Both the position numbers and the translations under genes were made by a program. A DNA stretch of 64,000 nucleotides from Allobosea sp. CRIB-10. Its GTDB lineage: Bacteria; Pseudomonadota; Alphaproteobacteria; Rhizobiales; Beijerinckiaceae. Of this stretch, positions 26,007 to 35,070 are shown one piece after another. The notes below the pieces were generated by a model. The model searched no databases and had not been told where the DNA came from. It saw only the letters and a program-made list of their open reading frames with translations. The stretch lies in NCBI RefSeq assembly GCF_900112185.1, contig NZ_FOKP01000018.1, forward strand, positions 62,001 through 126,000, given 5' to 3'. How positions within the stretch are numbered: position 1 is the stretch's first letter; each line of letters starts with the position of its first letter.

Positions 26007-26936
26007 ATGGACCGCTTCGATGCGATGCAGGTTTTACTGGCCGTCGTCGACGCTGGCAGTCTGTCGGCTGGAAGCCGCAAGCTGAACGCGCCGCTGCCGA
26101 GTGTCAGCCGGAAAGTCGCGGAGCTCGAGCGCCATCTCGGCACGCGCCTCCTCGTCCGGACCAGCCGCAATATCCAGCTCACCGATGCGGGACGCGACTA
26201 TGTCGAAGCCGCGCGCCAGATCATGGCGCAAGTCGAAGACGCCGAATCGCGGGCATCGGGGGAATACGAAACCGCGAGGGGCGTCCTGACGATCACCATG
26301 CCGATCGCATTCGGCCATGATCATGTGCTGCCGCTCGCCTACGACTTCCTGCGCGAGCATCCCGAGATCGCGTTGAACGTGCTCGCCCTCGACCGCCTCG
26401 TGAATCTGGTCGAGGAGCATGTCGATGTCGGGATCCGGCTGGGCGAACTCGCCGACAATGCGCTGCACGCGGTGAAGGTCGGCGAGTTCGGCTTCGTGAC
26501 CTGCGCCAGCCCGGACTATGTGGCGCGCAAGGGATCGCCTGCGAGCCCGGACGATCTCGGGCAGCATGACGGCGTGGTCTTCGGCCAGATCACCCAGCCG
26601 GGCTGGATCTACCAGCATGAAGGCCGCCAGGTGGAAGGAAGACCGACCATTCGGATGCGCGCGAACACGGCCATGGCGACCGTCGCCGCCGGCCTGCGCG
26701 GGGTCGGCATCATCCGGATGCCGCGCTATCAGGTGGCGAAGGGCCTGCAATCAGGCGCCTTGATCGCCATGCTCGGCGACTGCGAGAGCCAGTCGTTCCC
26801 TGTCCACCTGGTCTATGCCCGCCAGGGGCTGCTGCCGCTGAAAGTGCGGGTGTTCATCGACTGGATGGTGCCGCGGCTGAGGCACGCCTTGAAGGCGCTG
26901 GCCGTACCTGCCCCGACCTCGGAACCCGGCGGATAG
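26007..26936 (+). CDS. LysR-family transcriptional regulator
   Basis: A 309-residue LysR regulator. The helix-turn-helix lies at residues about 1-60 (FDAMQVLLAVVDAGSLSAGS, then LNAPLPSVSRKVAELERHLG and LLVRTSR). The ligand domain follows (about 90-295), of the CrgA/DmlR-like subgroup, with HVDVGIRLGEL and LRGVGIIRMPRYQ. It follows the GntR gene in the same direction and faces the MaoC gene convergently. Its target is unknown; there is no divergent neighbour of the usual LysR arrangement, so it may regulate elsewhere. Confidence 0.9.
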   Translation: MDRFDAMQVLLAVVDAGSLSAGSRKLNAPLPSVSRKVAELERHLGTRLLVRTSRNIQLTDAGRDYVEAARQIMAQVEDAESRASGEYETARGVLTITMPIAFGHDHVLPLAYDFLREHPEIALNVLALDRLVNLVEEHVDVGIRLGELADNALHAVKVGEFGFVTCASPDYVARKGSPASPDDLGQHDGVVFGQITQPGWIYQHEGRQVEGRPTIRMRANTAMATVAAGLRGVGIIRMPRYQVAKGLQSGALIAMLGDCESQSFPVHLVYARQGLLPLKVRVFIDWMVPRLRHALKALAVPAPTSEPGG

Positions 26937-26969
26937 CGGCGCCCGCCAGGAGCGCGCGGTCTGCGGCGC

Positions 26970-27419
26970 TCAGGCCGAAGGCCGGCGATAGACGACCAGC
27001 TTGGCGGTCAAGATCTGCAGGACCTCGCCGCGCTGGTTGAGCGTCTTGCTGACGATGGTGGCGATACCGCGCTCGGGGCGCGAGCGCGAGGGAACGACCT
27101 CCATCACCTCGCTCTCGACATGGAGGATGTCGCCCGGCCGCGTCGGGGCCGGCCAGGCGATCTCGCCTCCGGCGCCGATGATGCCGCCCGCGAGCGGCAA
27201 GCCCGATTCGACGTTCAACCGCATGGTGATCGCCGCGGTGTGCCAGCCGCTGGCGGCCAGGCCGCCGAACAGGGTGCCTTTCGCGGCTGCCCCGTCGAGA
27301 TGGAAGATCTGGGGATCGAACGCCGTCGCGAAGGCCTTGATCTGCTCCTCGTCGAGCGCATGCGAACCGCTGACGAAGGTCTGGCCGGGCTGAAGATCGT
27401 CCAAGTAGAGCTGTGTCAT
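26970..27419 (-). CDS. MaoC-like (R)-specific hydratase/dehydratase
   Basis: A 149-residue single hot-dog protein of the MaoC family, which hydrates enoyl-CoA thioesters. The catalytic Asp-His pair is in the FDPQIFHLD segment (about residues 34-42), followed by FGGLAASGWHTAA, where MaoC proteins place their substrate loop. A C-terminal strand motif (GIATIVSKTLNQRGEVL) is typical. The gene is leftward, alone or with the two genes to its right. Its substrate cannot be told from the sequence. Confidence 0.88.
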   Translation of the reverse strand: MTQLYLDDLQPGQTFVSGSHALDEEQIKAFATAFDPQIFHLDGAAAKGTLFGGLAASGWHTAAITMRLNVESGLPLAGGIIGAGGEIAWPAPTRPGDILHVESEVMEVVPSRSRPERGIATIVSKTLNQRGEVLQILTAKLVVYRRPSA

Positions 27420-27514
27420 GTCCCCTCACCTTCCCTATCGTCTGAAAATCCGCCGCTGCCACAGCCGGCACATATCAACAGGCTGCGCAACTTTGGGCGC
27501 GGCCGGCCGAGCCC

Positions 27515-28231
27515 CTAGGCAAACGTCACCTCGTCGAGATCGATCGAGACCATCAGGAGGTCGGTCACCGGCCGGGCGTCGGGCCCGCGGACATAGGCGC
27601 GCCGCCGCGTCGGGACGCGCAGGCCCTGGACTTCGACATAGCCGCCGATCATCTGCGCGGCGGCGAAGCCACCGGCGATGTCGACGCGGTAGTCGTGCCG
27701 CCGCAACTCGAACGCCCGGTCGAAATAGAAGTCCTGCTGCCGGCTGTGCGTGACCATCTGGCCCGGAAACGAGGCCCGCAGGACGCGCCATTCCTCCTCG
27801 CCTTCCCGCCAGGGCGCGAGTTCGCGGACCGTGACACCCTCCGCCGCCAGCAGGAAGGGCGAGTTGAGGTAGAGCCACATCGCATAGCCGTTGAAATAGG
27901 CGCGGTGGAGCGGCCCCCAGGGCGTGCCGAGCCCGTGCCCGGCGAACAGCGCCGGCAGGTCCCGGCTCTCGGCGACGACGGCGCCATCCACCTTCTCGAC
28001 GGCGACCCGCTCGGCGGTGAAGCTCGTCCGCTGATCGGGTGCGCCGAACGGAGCGACCGAGGCCCGCTGCTCATGCAGCCAGACGCTCATGCGTCGCCTG
28101 GTCTTGTCCGTCGGCAGGCCCTTGAGCGGAAACAGACCGCCGGTGGTCACGACCGAAGCTTCGACCCGCTCGAACGCCTTGCGCCGTGCCAAGCCGCCAT
28201 GTGCCTCGATCACCTCGTCGAGCAATGCCAT
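27515..28231 (-). CDS. conserved hypothetical protein, soluble, LolA-like fold possible
   Basis: A 238-residue cytoplasmic-looking protein with no signal peptide or membrane helix. I do not recognise a defined family. It begins MALLDEVIEAHGG, a start seen in many small beta-rich proteins that measure or carry lipid-like ligands. The body alternates long beta strands (FYFDRAFELRRHDYRVDIAG) and ends with TDLLMVSIDLDEVTFA. It lies 39 nt downstream of the SDR gene in the same orientation, suggesting a shared operon and perhaps a shared lipophilic substrate; that is inference only. Confidence 0.7.
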   Translation of the reverse strand: MALLDEVIEAHGGLARRKAFERVEASVVTTGGLFPLKGLPTDKTRRRMSVWLHEQRASVAPFGAPDQRTSFTAERVAVEKVDGAVVAESRDLPALFAGHGLGTPWGPLHRAYFNGYAMWLYLNSPFLLAAEGVTVRELAPWREGEEEWRVLRASFPGQMVTHSRQQDFYFDRAFELRRHDYRVDIAGGFAAAQMIGGYVEVQGLRVPTRRRAYVRGPDARPVTDLLMVSIDLDEVTFA

Positions 28232-28270
28232 CGTGGACCTCCCATCTTGTGCCGCGGCGGGCCGGAACGC

Positions 28271-29068
28271 TCAGGCCACAACCCGGTAGCGCGGTGCCGG
28301 AGTGGCTGTCGACAGCTTGCCGATCATCGCCCGCCGGGCGGCTTCATAGGTGTCGAAGAGCTTGCCATCCTGGAGGGAAGGGATGGTCGCGAACTCGCCG
28401 CGATCGAGCCCGAGGAGCGCCGCGTCGACGAGGTCTTCGCTGCGCATGACGATCTCGCTCGGCAGTTGCTCGACCGGGCGGCCGGCGATCGCCCAGAAAT
28501 CGGTGGCGGTGGCGCCCGGAAGCACGACCTGCACGGTCACGCCGGTGCCGGCGAGCTCGTGCCGTAGATTCTGGCTGAAGGCGAGCACGAAAGCCTTGCT
28601 GCCACCATAGACGCCGTTGAGCGCTTCCGGATTGACGGCGACGATCGAGGCGATGTTGACGATCGTCCCTGCGCCGCGGGCGATGAACTGCGGAACAATG
28701 GCGTAGGTCAGGCGAGTCAGCGCGGTGACGTTGAGTGAAATCAGCGAGGTCATCTCGTCGATGTCGGACTCCAGTAGCTTCAGCGCCCCGCCGAGACCCG
28801 CATTGTTGACGAGCATGCTGACGTCCGGGGTTTCCTTCAGGAAGGCTTCGACGCGGGCCAGGTCGGAGGCATCGGCGAGGTCGGCGGGCAGGATATCGAC
28901 CTTGCGCCCGGTCCTCCTGCCGATCCTGTCGGCGACCGCGGCGAGCTTGTCGGCGCTGCGGGCGACGAGAACGAGGTCATATCCCCGCTCGGCCAGCCTG
29001 TCGGCATAGACCGCACCGATGCCACTCGATGCGCCGGTCACGACGGCAGTTCCCAATATCTCTGTCAT
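28271..29068 (-). CDS. short-chain dehydrogenase/reductase
   Basis: A classical SDR (265 aa). The nucleotide-binding TGASSGIG motif is at residues about 12-19, NNAGLGG at about 88-94, and the catalytic Tyr-x3-Lys in VYGGSKAF. The LVLVARSADKL segment after beta-2 favours NADP. It is the first gene of a leftward pair with the hypothetical protein at 27515. The substrate is unknown. Confidence 0.9.
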   Translation of the reverse strand: MTEILGTAVVTGASSGIGAVYADRLAERGYDLVLVARSADKLAAVADRIGRRTGRKVDILPADLADASDLARVEAFLKETPDVSMLVNNAGLGGALKLLESDIDEMTSLISLNVTALTRLTYAIVPQFIARGAGTIVNIASIVAVNPEALNGVYGGSKAFVLAFSQNLRHELAGTGVTVQVVLPGATATDFWAIAGRPVEQLPSEIVMRSEDLVDAALLGLDRGEFATIPSLQDGKLFDTYEAARRAMIGKLSTATPAPRYRVVA

Positions 29069-29770
29069 CTTCGTATCTCCTGGTTGCGGTGCGAGGCATC
29101 AAGCGCTCGCGGCGTCTGGTGGTGACCGGAAACTAAGGACGTCCGCTCCGGCGCGGCAGCCGTCGAGACTGAAAGTCAGCCTCTCGCGACGCTGAAGGGG
29201 CGATGGTGGAGAGAGCCCCAATCGGAGCGCGACGACGCCGGCACGCCTTGCTCCGTCAATCCCGGCCCCGACGGCGCCTGCGCCTGCCTTGCCGAAACGG
29301 ATTGCGCCGATACGTCATCGTGGATGCAATCGGGACGCGCCCGGGAGCCGCCGAGCCCATTCGACAGGCTATCGCGCGCGTGCTCAGCGGAGGACCAGGT
29401 CGGCGACGGATACGAGAAACCACGGCCCAAAGGGCAGAAGGAGAAGCCATCGCGCCTGCCAGACGCTGCTGTCCCGCACCGGCGCGTCAACCACATCGAT
29501 GAGCTCAAGACCGTCCATGACGCATCTCCCTGAATCGGACGCGACAGAGATCGGCCGGCGGAGAGGGCTAATCCATCGCACAATATTGTCGCCGATACCT
29601 TTGGATGGGTCGGCCGCGCGGCGCGCGGATCACGACCCGCCAGAACGACATGTCTTATTTTTACATATCCCTTACAAATTAATCGTATAAGTTGCAGATC
29701 GCATCGCGAAACGCTCGGCTGGATGCCCTTCGCCATCCTATGAGCGCCGGCGTGCCGGCCCCAGGACGAG
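29069..29770. other. gene-poor stretch between SDR and EPS locus
   Basis: No long credible gene is seen. Long open frames exist on both strands but their products are arginine/serine-rich and lack any fold signature. The only supported candidate is the 44-codon frame listed separately at 29384-29518. The last 100 nt (about 29650-29695) are AT-rich and contain a TATAAG hexamer at 29686-29691 with no well-spaced -35 partner; this may hold the promoter for the following gene. Confidence 0.5.
29384..29518 (-). CDS. candidate small membrane protein (44 aa)
   Basis: A short frame below usual gene-finding size. It starts at ATG 29516-29518 with a strong AGGGAG seven nt upstream. The product begins MDGLELIDVVDAPVRD and ends in one hydrophobic helix (WQARWLLLLPFGPWFLVSVA) plus a short basic tail, a layout typical of single-pass small proteins. 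It stands alone in a 700-nt stretch without other genes. The evidence is the ribosome site and the helix only; no homologue is known to me. Confidence 0.4.
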   Translation of the reverse strand: MDGLELIDVVDAPVRDSSVWQARWLLLLPFGPWFLVSVADLVLR

Positions 29771-30985
29771 GTGGGCGAAGATGCCTTGCTGCCGCATTCC
29801 CCTCCCGAGCCCGCTCCGCGACGCAAGCCCGGCGAGCGCCCTTTGATGCGGCCGATCGAGCCGCAGACCGCAATCGAAGCGCGCGTTTCACGCAAGGGTT
29901 CAGTCAGGCCGATGCGCCCCGCCGATGTGCCGGCAGTCGCGCAGCTGTTCCTGAAAATCTTCAGGGGGGCCGACAGGCCGGCGGATATGGAGCTTCAACA
30001 CTATCTGGGAAGCCTGACCCTGGCGTCTCCAACCTATGACGAGACGATGGGCACGCAGGTCTACCAGCAGCAGGACGGACGCATCCGAAGCGCGCTGCTG
30101 GCCGTGCCGATGCGGTTCGTCGCCTGCGGAACGAGCTTGCCGGGCAGGCTGCTCGGCGTCTTCATGAGCGACGCCGACAAGGAGGCTGCCGGCGCGGCAC
30201 AACTGATCCTCGCCTTGCGCCCCAGACGTGCCGATTTCGCCTTCTGCGACAGCGCCTCGCCCACCAGCCGGAGCCATCTCCTCGCCATCGGCGGCAAGCC
30301 GGTTCCGATGCAGAACCTCGAATGGACGCGCAGCTTCCGCCCCGTCGGTGCCCTGACGCAACGCTTCGCCGAGCGGTTCCTGCGCGGCAGGTCTTTCGGC
30401 CTCCCTATCGTCGCGCGCCCGTTCGACAGTCTGCTGCGGCATCTGCGGCCTGACCAGGATGCGCCGGAAGCCGCCGTAGCGAGCGTCACGGACATGTCCA
30501 TTCCGAATTTCCTGGACCATGCCCCCAGGCTCATCGCCCACTACACCGTGCGGCCGCTCTGGGCGCGGGAGGAGCTCTCCTGGCTGGTGTCGCTGGCGGC
30601 GCAGAACAGCCGGCTCGGCGCCTTCACGATCCGCGCCGTCGTCGACCACCCAGGGACGATCATCGGCTGCTTCGTCTACTATGCGGCGCCGGGGCGAACC
30701 GCGCATGTCCTCAACGTCCTGTCGCTACCCGACCGCGAGACTGTCGTCCTCGACGCGATGTTCCGCCATCTCGACGAGACCGGCCATGTCGCGGCGCGCG
30801 GCCGAGCGCAGCTCGCCCTGATGGCCGGACTCTCGCTGCAGCGCTGGCTCGTCTTCCGGCACCGGGCCTTCGCGATGGTGCTGACGCGAGTTCCCGAGAT
30901 CAACGACGCGGTCGCGCGCGGCGATGTCTATGTCGGCGGCCTCGCCGGCGAGGACTGGAGCCGGCTCCTCGGCGATTTCCACTGA
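29771..30985 (+). CDS. GNAT-like protein at the start of the EPS region
   Basis: A 404-residue protein from GTG 29771 (AGGA four nt upstream); ATG 29846 would give 379 residues and matches where similarity seems to begin. The segment VRPMRPADVPAVAQLFLKIF resembles the first strand-helix unit of GNAT acyltransferases, and a second, weaker unit may lie in the C-terminal half (TIIGCFVYYAAPG). No signal peptide is seen. It ends 10 nt before the glycosyltransferase gene at 30996, so the two are probably co-transcribed. An N- or O-acyl transfer in polysaccharide precursor synthesis is a reasonable guess, not shown. Confidence 0.6.
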   Translation: MGEDALLPHSPPEPAPRRKPGERPLMRPIEPQTAIEARVSRKGSVRPMRPADVPAVAQLFLKIFRGADRPADMELQHYLGSLTLASPTYDETMGTQVYQQQDGRIRSALLAVPMRFVACGTSLPGRLLGVFMSDADKEAAGAAQLILALRPRRADFAFCDSASPTSRSHLLAIGGKPVPMQNLEWTRSFRPVGALTQRFAERFLRGRSFGLPIVARPFDSLLRHLRPDQDAPEAAVASVTDMSIPNFLDHAPRLIAHYTVRPLWAREELSWLVSLAAQNSRLGAFTIRAVVDHPGTIIGCFVYYAAPGRTAHVLNVLSLPDRETVVLDAMFRHLDETGHVAARGRAQLALMAGLSLQRWLVFRHRAFAMVLTRVPEINDAVARGDVYVGGLAGEDWSRLLGDFH

Positions 30986-30995
30986 GGCGGATGCG

Positions 30996-31994
30996 ATGGC
31001 GGTCTCGGTCATCCTCAAGGCGCTCAACGAGGAGGCGAGGATCGGCGCCGCGGTCGAGAGTGTGCTGGCGGCGCTGGAAGGCATCGGCGGCGAGGTCATC
31101 GTCGCCGATGGCGGCTCGCGCGATCGCACGCTCGCCATCGCCGCGCGCTACCCCGTCCGTGTCGTCCAGCTCGAACCGGCCATCCGCCCGAGCTGCGGCA
31201 TCGGCCCCCAGCTCGGTTTCCAGTACAGCCGCGAGCCGTTCATCTGCCTGATGGACGGCGACATGCTGCTCGATCCCGATTTCCTGCCCGAGGCCCTCGC
31301 CTATCTCGACAGCAATCCCCGTGCTGCCGGCGTGACCGGCCATGTCGAGGAGATGAACGACACCAGCCTCGAATACATCAGGCGCGGACGCCGGGTCTCA
31401 CCCGAGAGCCGCACCGGCACGATCGACCGGATGAACGGCGGCGGCCTCTATCGCAGAAACGCGGTCGAGCAGGCCGGCTATCTCTCGGACCGCAATCTGC
31501 ACGGCTATGAGGAGTTCGACCTCGGCCTGCGCCTGCGGGCGCGGGGCTGGAGCCTGCACCGTCTCGACCGCCGCTTCGTCCGTCATTTCGGGCATGCGAT
31601 CAACGCCTACAGCCTGCTGCTGCGGCGCTGGAAATCGGGCTATTTGCGCGGGATCGGCGAATTGCTGCGCGCCGCGCTCGGCAAGCCGCAATGGCGGCGA
31701 TTGATCGAGGACCTGCCCGAGCTGAAGCTCTGGGCCGGCGTCTATCTCTGGCTGATCGCGATGATCGTGCTTCCATTCGCCTTGCCGAGCCCGGCCATGG
31801 GGCTCGCGTTGGACGCCATCCTGACCGCCGGCATCGTCGGCGCGATGAGCCTGCGGCAGCGGAGCTTGTCGCTCGGACTGTATGCGGTCGTCGCCTGGGT
31901 GTTCCACGCCGCCGCCTTGCCGCTCGGCTTCTTCCAGTCACGGAAGGCTCCGGAAGCCTGGATCGAGAGCCGGATCGTCAAGGACCTGTCATGA
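30996..31994 (+). CDS. family 2 glycosyltransferase, membrane-associated
   Basis: A 332-residue GT-A glycosyltransferase. Start ATG 30996-30998 (MAVSVILKALNEE) has GAGG eight nt upstream; the open frame upstream overlaps the preceding gene. Catalytic features: VIVADGGSRDRT, the metal-binding LMDGDMLLD, and GYEEFDLGLRLRARGW near residue 170. Three hydrophobic segments at about 240-310 anchor it to the inner membrane. It ends by overlapping the flippase gene on the opposite strand by 17 nt. Likely role: adding a sugar to a lipid-linked EPS repeat unit. Confidence 0.88.
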   Translation: MAVSVILKALNEEARIGAAVESVLAALEGIGGEVIVADGGSRDRTLAIAARYPVRVVQLEPAIRPSCGIGPQLGFQYSREPFICLMDGDMLLDPDFLPEALAYLDSNPRAAGVTGHVEEMNDTSLEYIRRGRRVSPESRTGTIDRMNGGGLYRRNAVEQAGYLSDRNLHGYEEFDLGLRLRARGWSLHRLDRRFVRHFGHAINAYSLLLRRWKSGYLRGIGELLRAALGKPQWRRLIEDLPELKLWAGVYLWLIAMIVLPFALPSPAMGLALDAILTAGIVGAMSLRQRSLSLGLYAVVAWVFHAAALPLGFFQSRKAPEAWIESRIVKDLS

Positions 31995-33300
31995 CGGGGC
32001 TCGCCCGCGCGAGCGCAGCCACATGCGAGCGGCTGCGCCGTGCGAGCCGAAGCAGCGCGAGCCACGCTGCCAAGACGATGGCCCCGTCGACCGCATAGAG
32101 CGCGATGAAGGTGCCGATCGGCGCCGCCTGCGAGGTCGCCGCCGCGATGACCACGCTGCCCAGCAGATTGGCGCCGTTCAAGATCCAGGCCCGCACATCC
32201 TGCCGACCAGAGGCGCCGAGCAGGTCGACCGCAGCCGCCCAGGCAGCGATCAGGACGATGGTGCCGGACAGGCAGCGCACAAAGAACGGCAGGTCGTGAT
32301 AATCGCGGCCGAACAGGGCTGGAAGGGTGGGCGACAGCAGGAACAGGGTGAGGCCCGTCAGCACACCGAGGGCGAGCGCGGCGATCAGGGCCCGCTTGGC
32401 GATCGGCAAAGCAAGGTGCAGGCCGTTGCGGCTCTCACGTGCCAGCCGCGGATAGAGCAGCCGGTTGAGCGCATCGATCGCAAGGTAGCTGCTGTCCATG
32501 ATCCGCCTGGCGACCCCGTAGCTGCCGACCGTTTCGATCGAGGTGAACAGGCCGATCGCCAGCAGGTCGATATTCGAGCGGACGGCTCGGCCCACGAATT
32601 GCGAGCAGAACAACAGTCCGGAGCGCAACTCCGCGCGCAGGATCGCGAAGCGGGGCCGGCCGAGAGGCGAGAGCCAGATGGCTCCGAGCAGGGCGTAGAG
32701 AAAATTCCCGCCGCATTGCCAGAGCGCCCAATCCGCCAGGCTCGTGACCCGGAACACCAGGCAGCCCAGAGCCGCGGCGGCCATGCGCGCAAGCGCGAAG
32801 CCGACAACGGCGCGATTGGCCGCCTGAACCCGGCCGAGGCCGAGGAACACCGTTTCGACGAGAAGGATCACCCGCACGAGAACGACATTGCCGAGGAACA
32901 GTAGCGCCAGGGTCGTCATGTCGACCGAGGGGCCGGAGCCGATGCGAGACCATGACGACATCGCCGCGACGCCGCCAATGACGAGTACGCCTCCGCTGAA
33001 ACCGATCAGGAGAAGATTGTGACCGAGCAGACGCGCATAGCTGCCGGGATCTCGCGATACGCCACGGAGCAGGCAGTCGGACGCGCCCAGGCCGCAGAGC
33101 TGAACCGCGACCGCCGTCACAGCCGAAATCTGCACGAACAAGCCGAATTCGGCCGGCCCGAGCGAGCGAGCCAGGATGGCGAAGGTCACCAGCTGCGACA
33201 ATGCGGCGGACGCCAAGGCCCCACCCGACAGCAAGTAGCTGAGGAGAATTGGGCGACTACGCCGAATTCTGTCGCCGATGTCCTTCAAGCATTCGTCCAA
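31978..33300 (-). CDS. oligosaccharide flippase (Wzx-like)
   Basis: A polytopic membrane protein (440 aa) of the polysaccharide transporter type, with about twelve helices. The opening LLSYLLSGGALASAALSQLV followed by FAILARSLGPAEFGLFVQIS is the family signature. It begins with TTG at 33300, supported by a strong GGAGG about 10 nt upstream; no ATG lies nearby in frame. It would flip undecaprenyl-linked repeat units to the periplasm. It is the only leftward gene in the EPS locus and is divergent from the co-polymerase gene. Confidence 0.85.
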   Translation of the reverse strand: MDECLKDIGDRIRRSRPILLSYLLSGGALASAALSQLVTFAILARSLGPAEFGLFVQISAVTAVAVQLCGLGASDCLLRGVSRDPGSYARLLGHNLLLIGFSGGVLVIGGVAAMSSWSRIGSGPSVDMTTLALLFLGNVVLVRVILLVETVFLGLGRVQAANRAVVGFALARMAAAALGCLVFRVTSLADWALWQCGGNFLYALLGAIWLSPLGRPRFAILRAELRSGLLFCSQFVGRAVRSNIDLLAIGLFTSIETVGSYGVARRIMDSSYLAIDALNRLLYPRLARESRNGLHLALPIAKRALIAALALGVLTGLTLFLLSPTLPALFGRDYHDLPFFVRCLSGTIVLIAAWAAAVDLLGASGRQDVRAWILNGANLLGSVVIAAATSQAAPIGTFIALYAVDGAIVLAAWLALLRLARRSRSHVAALARASPVMTGP

Positions 33301-33630
33301 TAACAGCTCCCTCCGGATGTCCGTTCCGTATTGGGCGAGATACGTGGCCCCGCTCGGTAAGGTTAACGTTTAATTAAATAAACTACCATAGGTTGCATAA
33401 TTGCAGAAGAACGCGGCAATCTCAACCAGTAATTGCAGTCCTTGAAAGACTAGCGGATACGGGGAGAGCCATGGCCACGATTGCAACCGCCAGCCTTGCG
33501 CCGATTTTCAGCGCGTCGGGCCATGCAGCTTCGCCAGCGAAGGCGCGCATCGCCCGCCACACGCGCCTCGCCAAACCAGAACGGCCTGGCGTCTCGGGTC
33601 TCGGGCTTTCCCGCTGACGCAGGCCCCGCC
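33301..33630. promoter_or_regulatory. AT-rich divergent leader upstream of EPS operon
   Basis: A 330-nt gap between the flippase (leftward) and the co-polymerase (rightward). Its first third (33361-33440) is strongly AT-rich in an otherwise GC-rich region, as expected for paired promoters. It includes the 9-mer TAATTGCAG twice, at 33398-33406 and 33430-33438, exactly 32 nt apart (three helical turns). No confident -35/-10 boxes were identified. The remaining part to 33630 is an open frame continuous with the co-polymerase, but its arginine-rich product looks non-coding. Confidence 0.5.
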
Positions 33631-35070
33631 ATGTACCTCACGACCGACACCAGCAAGACGCGGCCCGGAGATGAGTTTTCCTATCGACGGACCGTCGAGC
33701 AGGGACCTGCGTCCGCCCGCTCGATCAATGCCGTCCAGGTCCTCGGGTGGCTGCGGCGCGGCTGGCTCTGGGTCATGATCGCCGTGCTGGTCGGCGCCGT
33801 TGCCGCCGTCGGCGCCACACGTCTCCTGACCCCGCGCTTCACAGCGACGACGGAGCTGACGATCGCGCCGTCAAACCTGCTGATCGCTCCCAACGACCTC
33901 TACGCGGCGAATATCCAGAGCGACAGCCAGATCCTGGATGTCGAAAGCAAGATGAGGATGATCACCTCGGGCAACGTCCTGCGCCGTGTCGTCGACGGGC
34001 TCGCCCTGAAGAGCGATCCCGAGTTCGCAGGTAAGCCGCCGCTGTTCGGCCTCCTGGGTATTTTCGATCAATCCCAGCCTTCCAGCAGCGGAGCCGATGT
34101 CGCCGCGGCCTTGGCCAAGCGCATCACCGTCACCCGGCAGGAACGCTCTTATGTCGTCTCCCTGTCGGTCTGGGCGAGCGAAGCGGCGCTGGCGGCCAGG
34201 CTCGCGAACGCCGTCGCAGACACCTTCCGCGAGGAGGTCGTGCGGGCCGATGCGGAGCGGGTCGGCCGTGCCGCGCAAGGGCTGACCGCCAGACTCGCCG
34301 AGATCAAAGCTGCCGCGACCGAGGCCGAGGACCGGGTCGAGGCCTTCCGCCGCGACCATGGCCTACAACAGAACACATCGCGGCAGGCGCTGAGCGCGGA
34401 AGCCCTGGAGCGGATGAGCGGCAAGCTGACCGATGCCAAGGCGCGCCTCGCCGAGGCGGAGGCACGCTATGCCGAGGTCTCGCGGGCCGTGTCGCAGCAT
34501 GGTGCGCAAGGCGGCGGCGTCCAGTCACAGACCCTGGCCGGGTTGCTCGCCGACGAGGCGGCCCTGCGCCGGCAGGTCGCCGTGCTCTCCAAGACCCTGG
34601 GGCCACGCCATCCCTCGCTGACGAGCGTGCTGACCGAGGCCGATGCCCTGGCCAAGGCGATCAGATCCGAGACCGAGCGTCTGCGGCGCACCGCCCGGAT
34701 CGAGGTCGATCAGGCCAGGAAGGCGCTGGATGCGCTGACCGGCGAGACACGCCTGCTGCGCGGCAGCGTTTCGATCGACGACCAGGCCCAGGTGAAGCTG
34801 CGCGAGCTCGAGCGCGAGGCCAGCGCCAAGACCGCGCTCTACCAGACCTTCCTGACCCGGGCGGGCGAGGCCGCCCAGCGGCAGCAGATCGACGCGACGG
34901 ATGTCCGCGTGATCACCGCCGCCGCCCCCCCCTCACGCCCGACCTGGCCGCCACGCCCGATCGTCGCGGCCGCGGTGGGCATGCTTCTGGGCCTGCTGCT
35001 GTCGGCGAGCGCACTCCTGGCTCTCGGCTATCTCGGCGAATTCCGGTCCGGCGGGAGCACAGCCCCATGA
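33631..35070 (+). CDS. EPS chain-length/co-polymerase protein (GumC/ExoP-type, no kinase domain)
   Basis: A Wzc-type polysaccharide co-polymerase of 479 residues from ATG 33631. Membrane helix 1 lies at about residues 48-70 (WVMIAVLVGAVAAVGA). A Wzz domain with TATTELTIAPSN follows, then a long coiled coil at about 210-390. A PxxP-type proline block (PPSRPTWPPRP) precedes helix 2 at about 445-468. The protein ends soon after helix 2, so the tyrosine-kinase (BY-kinase) domain of full-length Wzc/ExoP proteins is missing. It would set EPS chain length and help open the export channel. Its stop overlaps the polymerase ATG (35067-35070). Confidence 0.88.
   Translation: MYLTTDTSKTRPGDEFSYRRTVEQGPASARSINAVQVLGWLRRGWLWVMIAVLVGAVAAVGATRLLTPRFTATTELTIAPSNLLIAPNDLYAANIQSDSQILDVESKMRMITSGNVLRRVVDGLALKSDPEFAGKPPLFGLLGIFDQSQPSSSGADVAAALAKRITVTRQERSYVVSLSVWASEAALAARLANAVADTFREEVVRADAERVGRAAQGLTARLAEIKAAATEAEDRVEAFRRDHGLQQNTSRQALSAEALERMSGKLTDAKARLAEAEARYAEVSRAVSQHGAQGGGVQSQTLAGLLADEAALRRQVAVLSKTLGPRHPSLTSVLTEADALAKAIRSETERLRRTARIEVDQARKALDALTGETRLLRGSVSIDDQAQVKLRELEREASAKTALYQTFLTRAGEAAQRQQIDATDVRVITAAAPPSRPTWPPRPIVAAAVGMLLGLLLSASALLALGYLGEFRSGGSTAP

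Noticed and set aside
29176..29895. A 239-codon minus-strand frame before the EPS locus
   Set aside because: Composition (Ser/Arg/Gly) and lack of any recognisable segment suggest non-coding DNA; it also crosses the AT-rich promoter-like tract.
33481..33630. N-terminal extension of the co-polymerase gene by 50 codons
   Set aside because: The extension is Arg/Ala-rich and unlike the family. ATG 33631 puts the first membrane helix at the usual distance.
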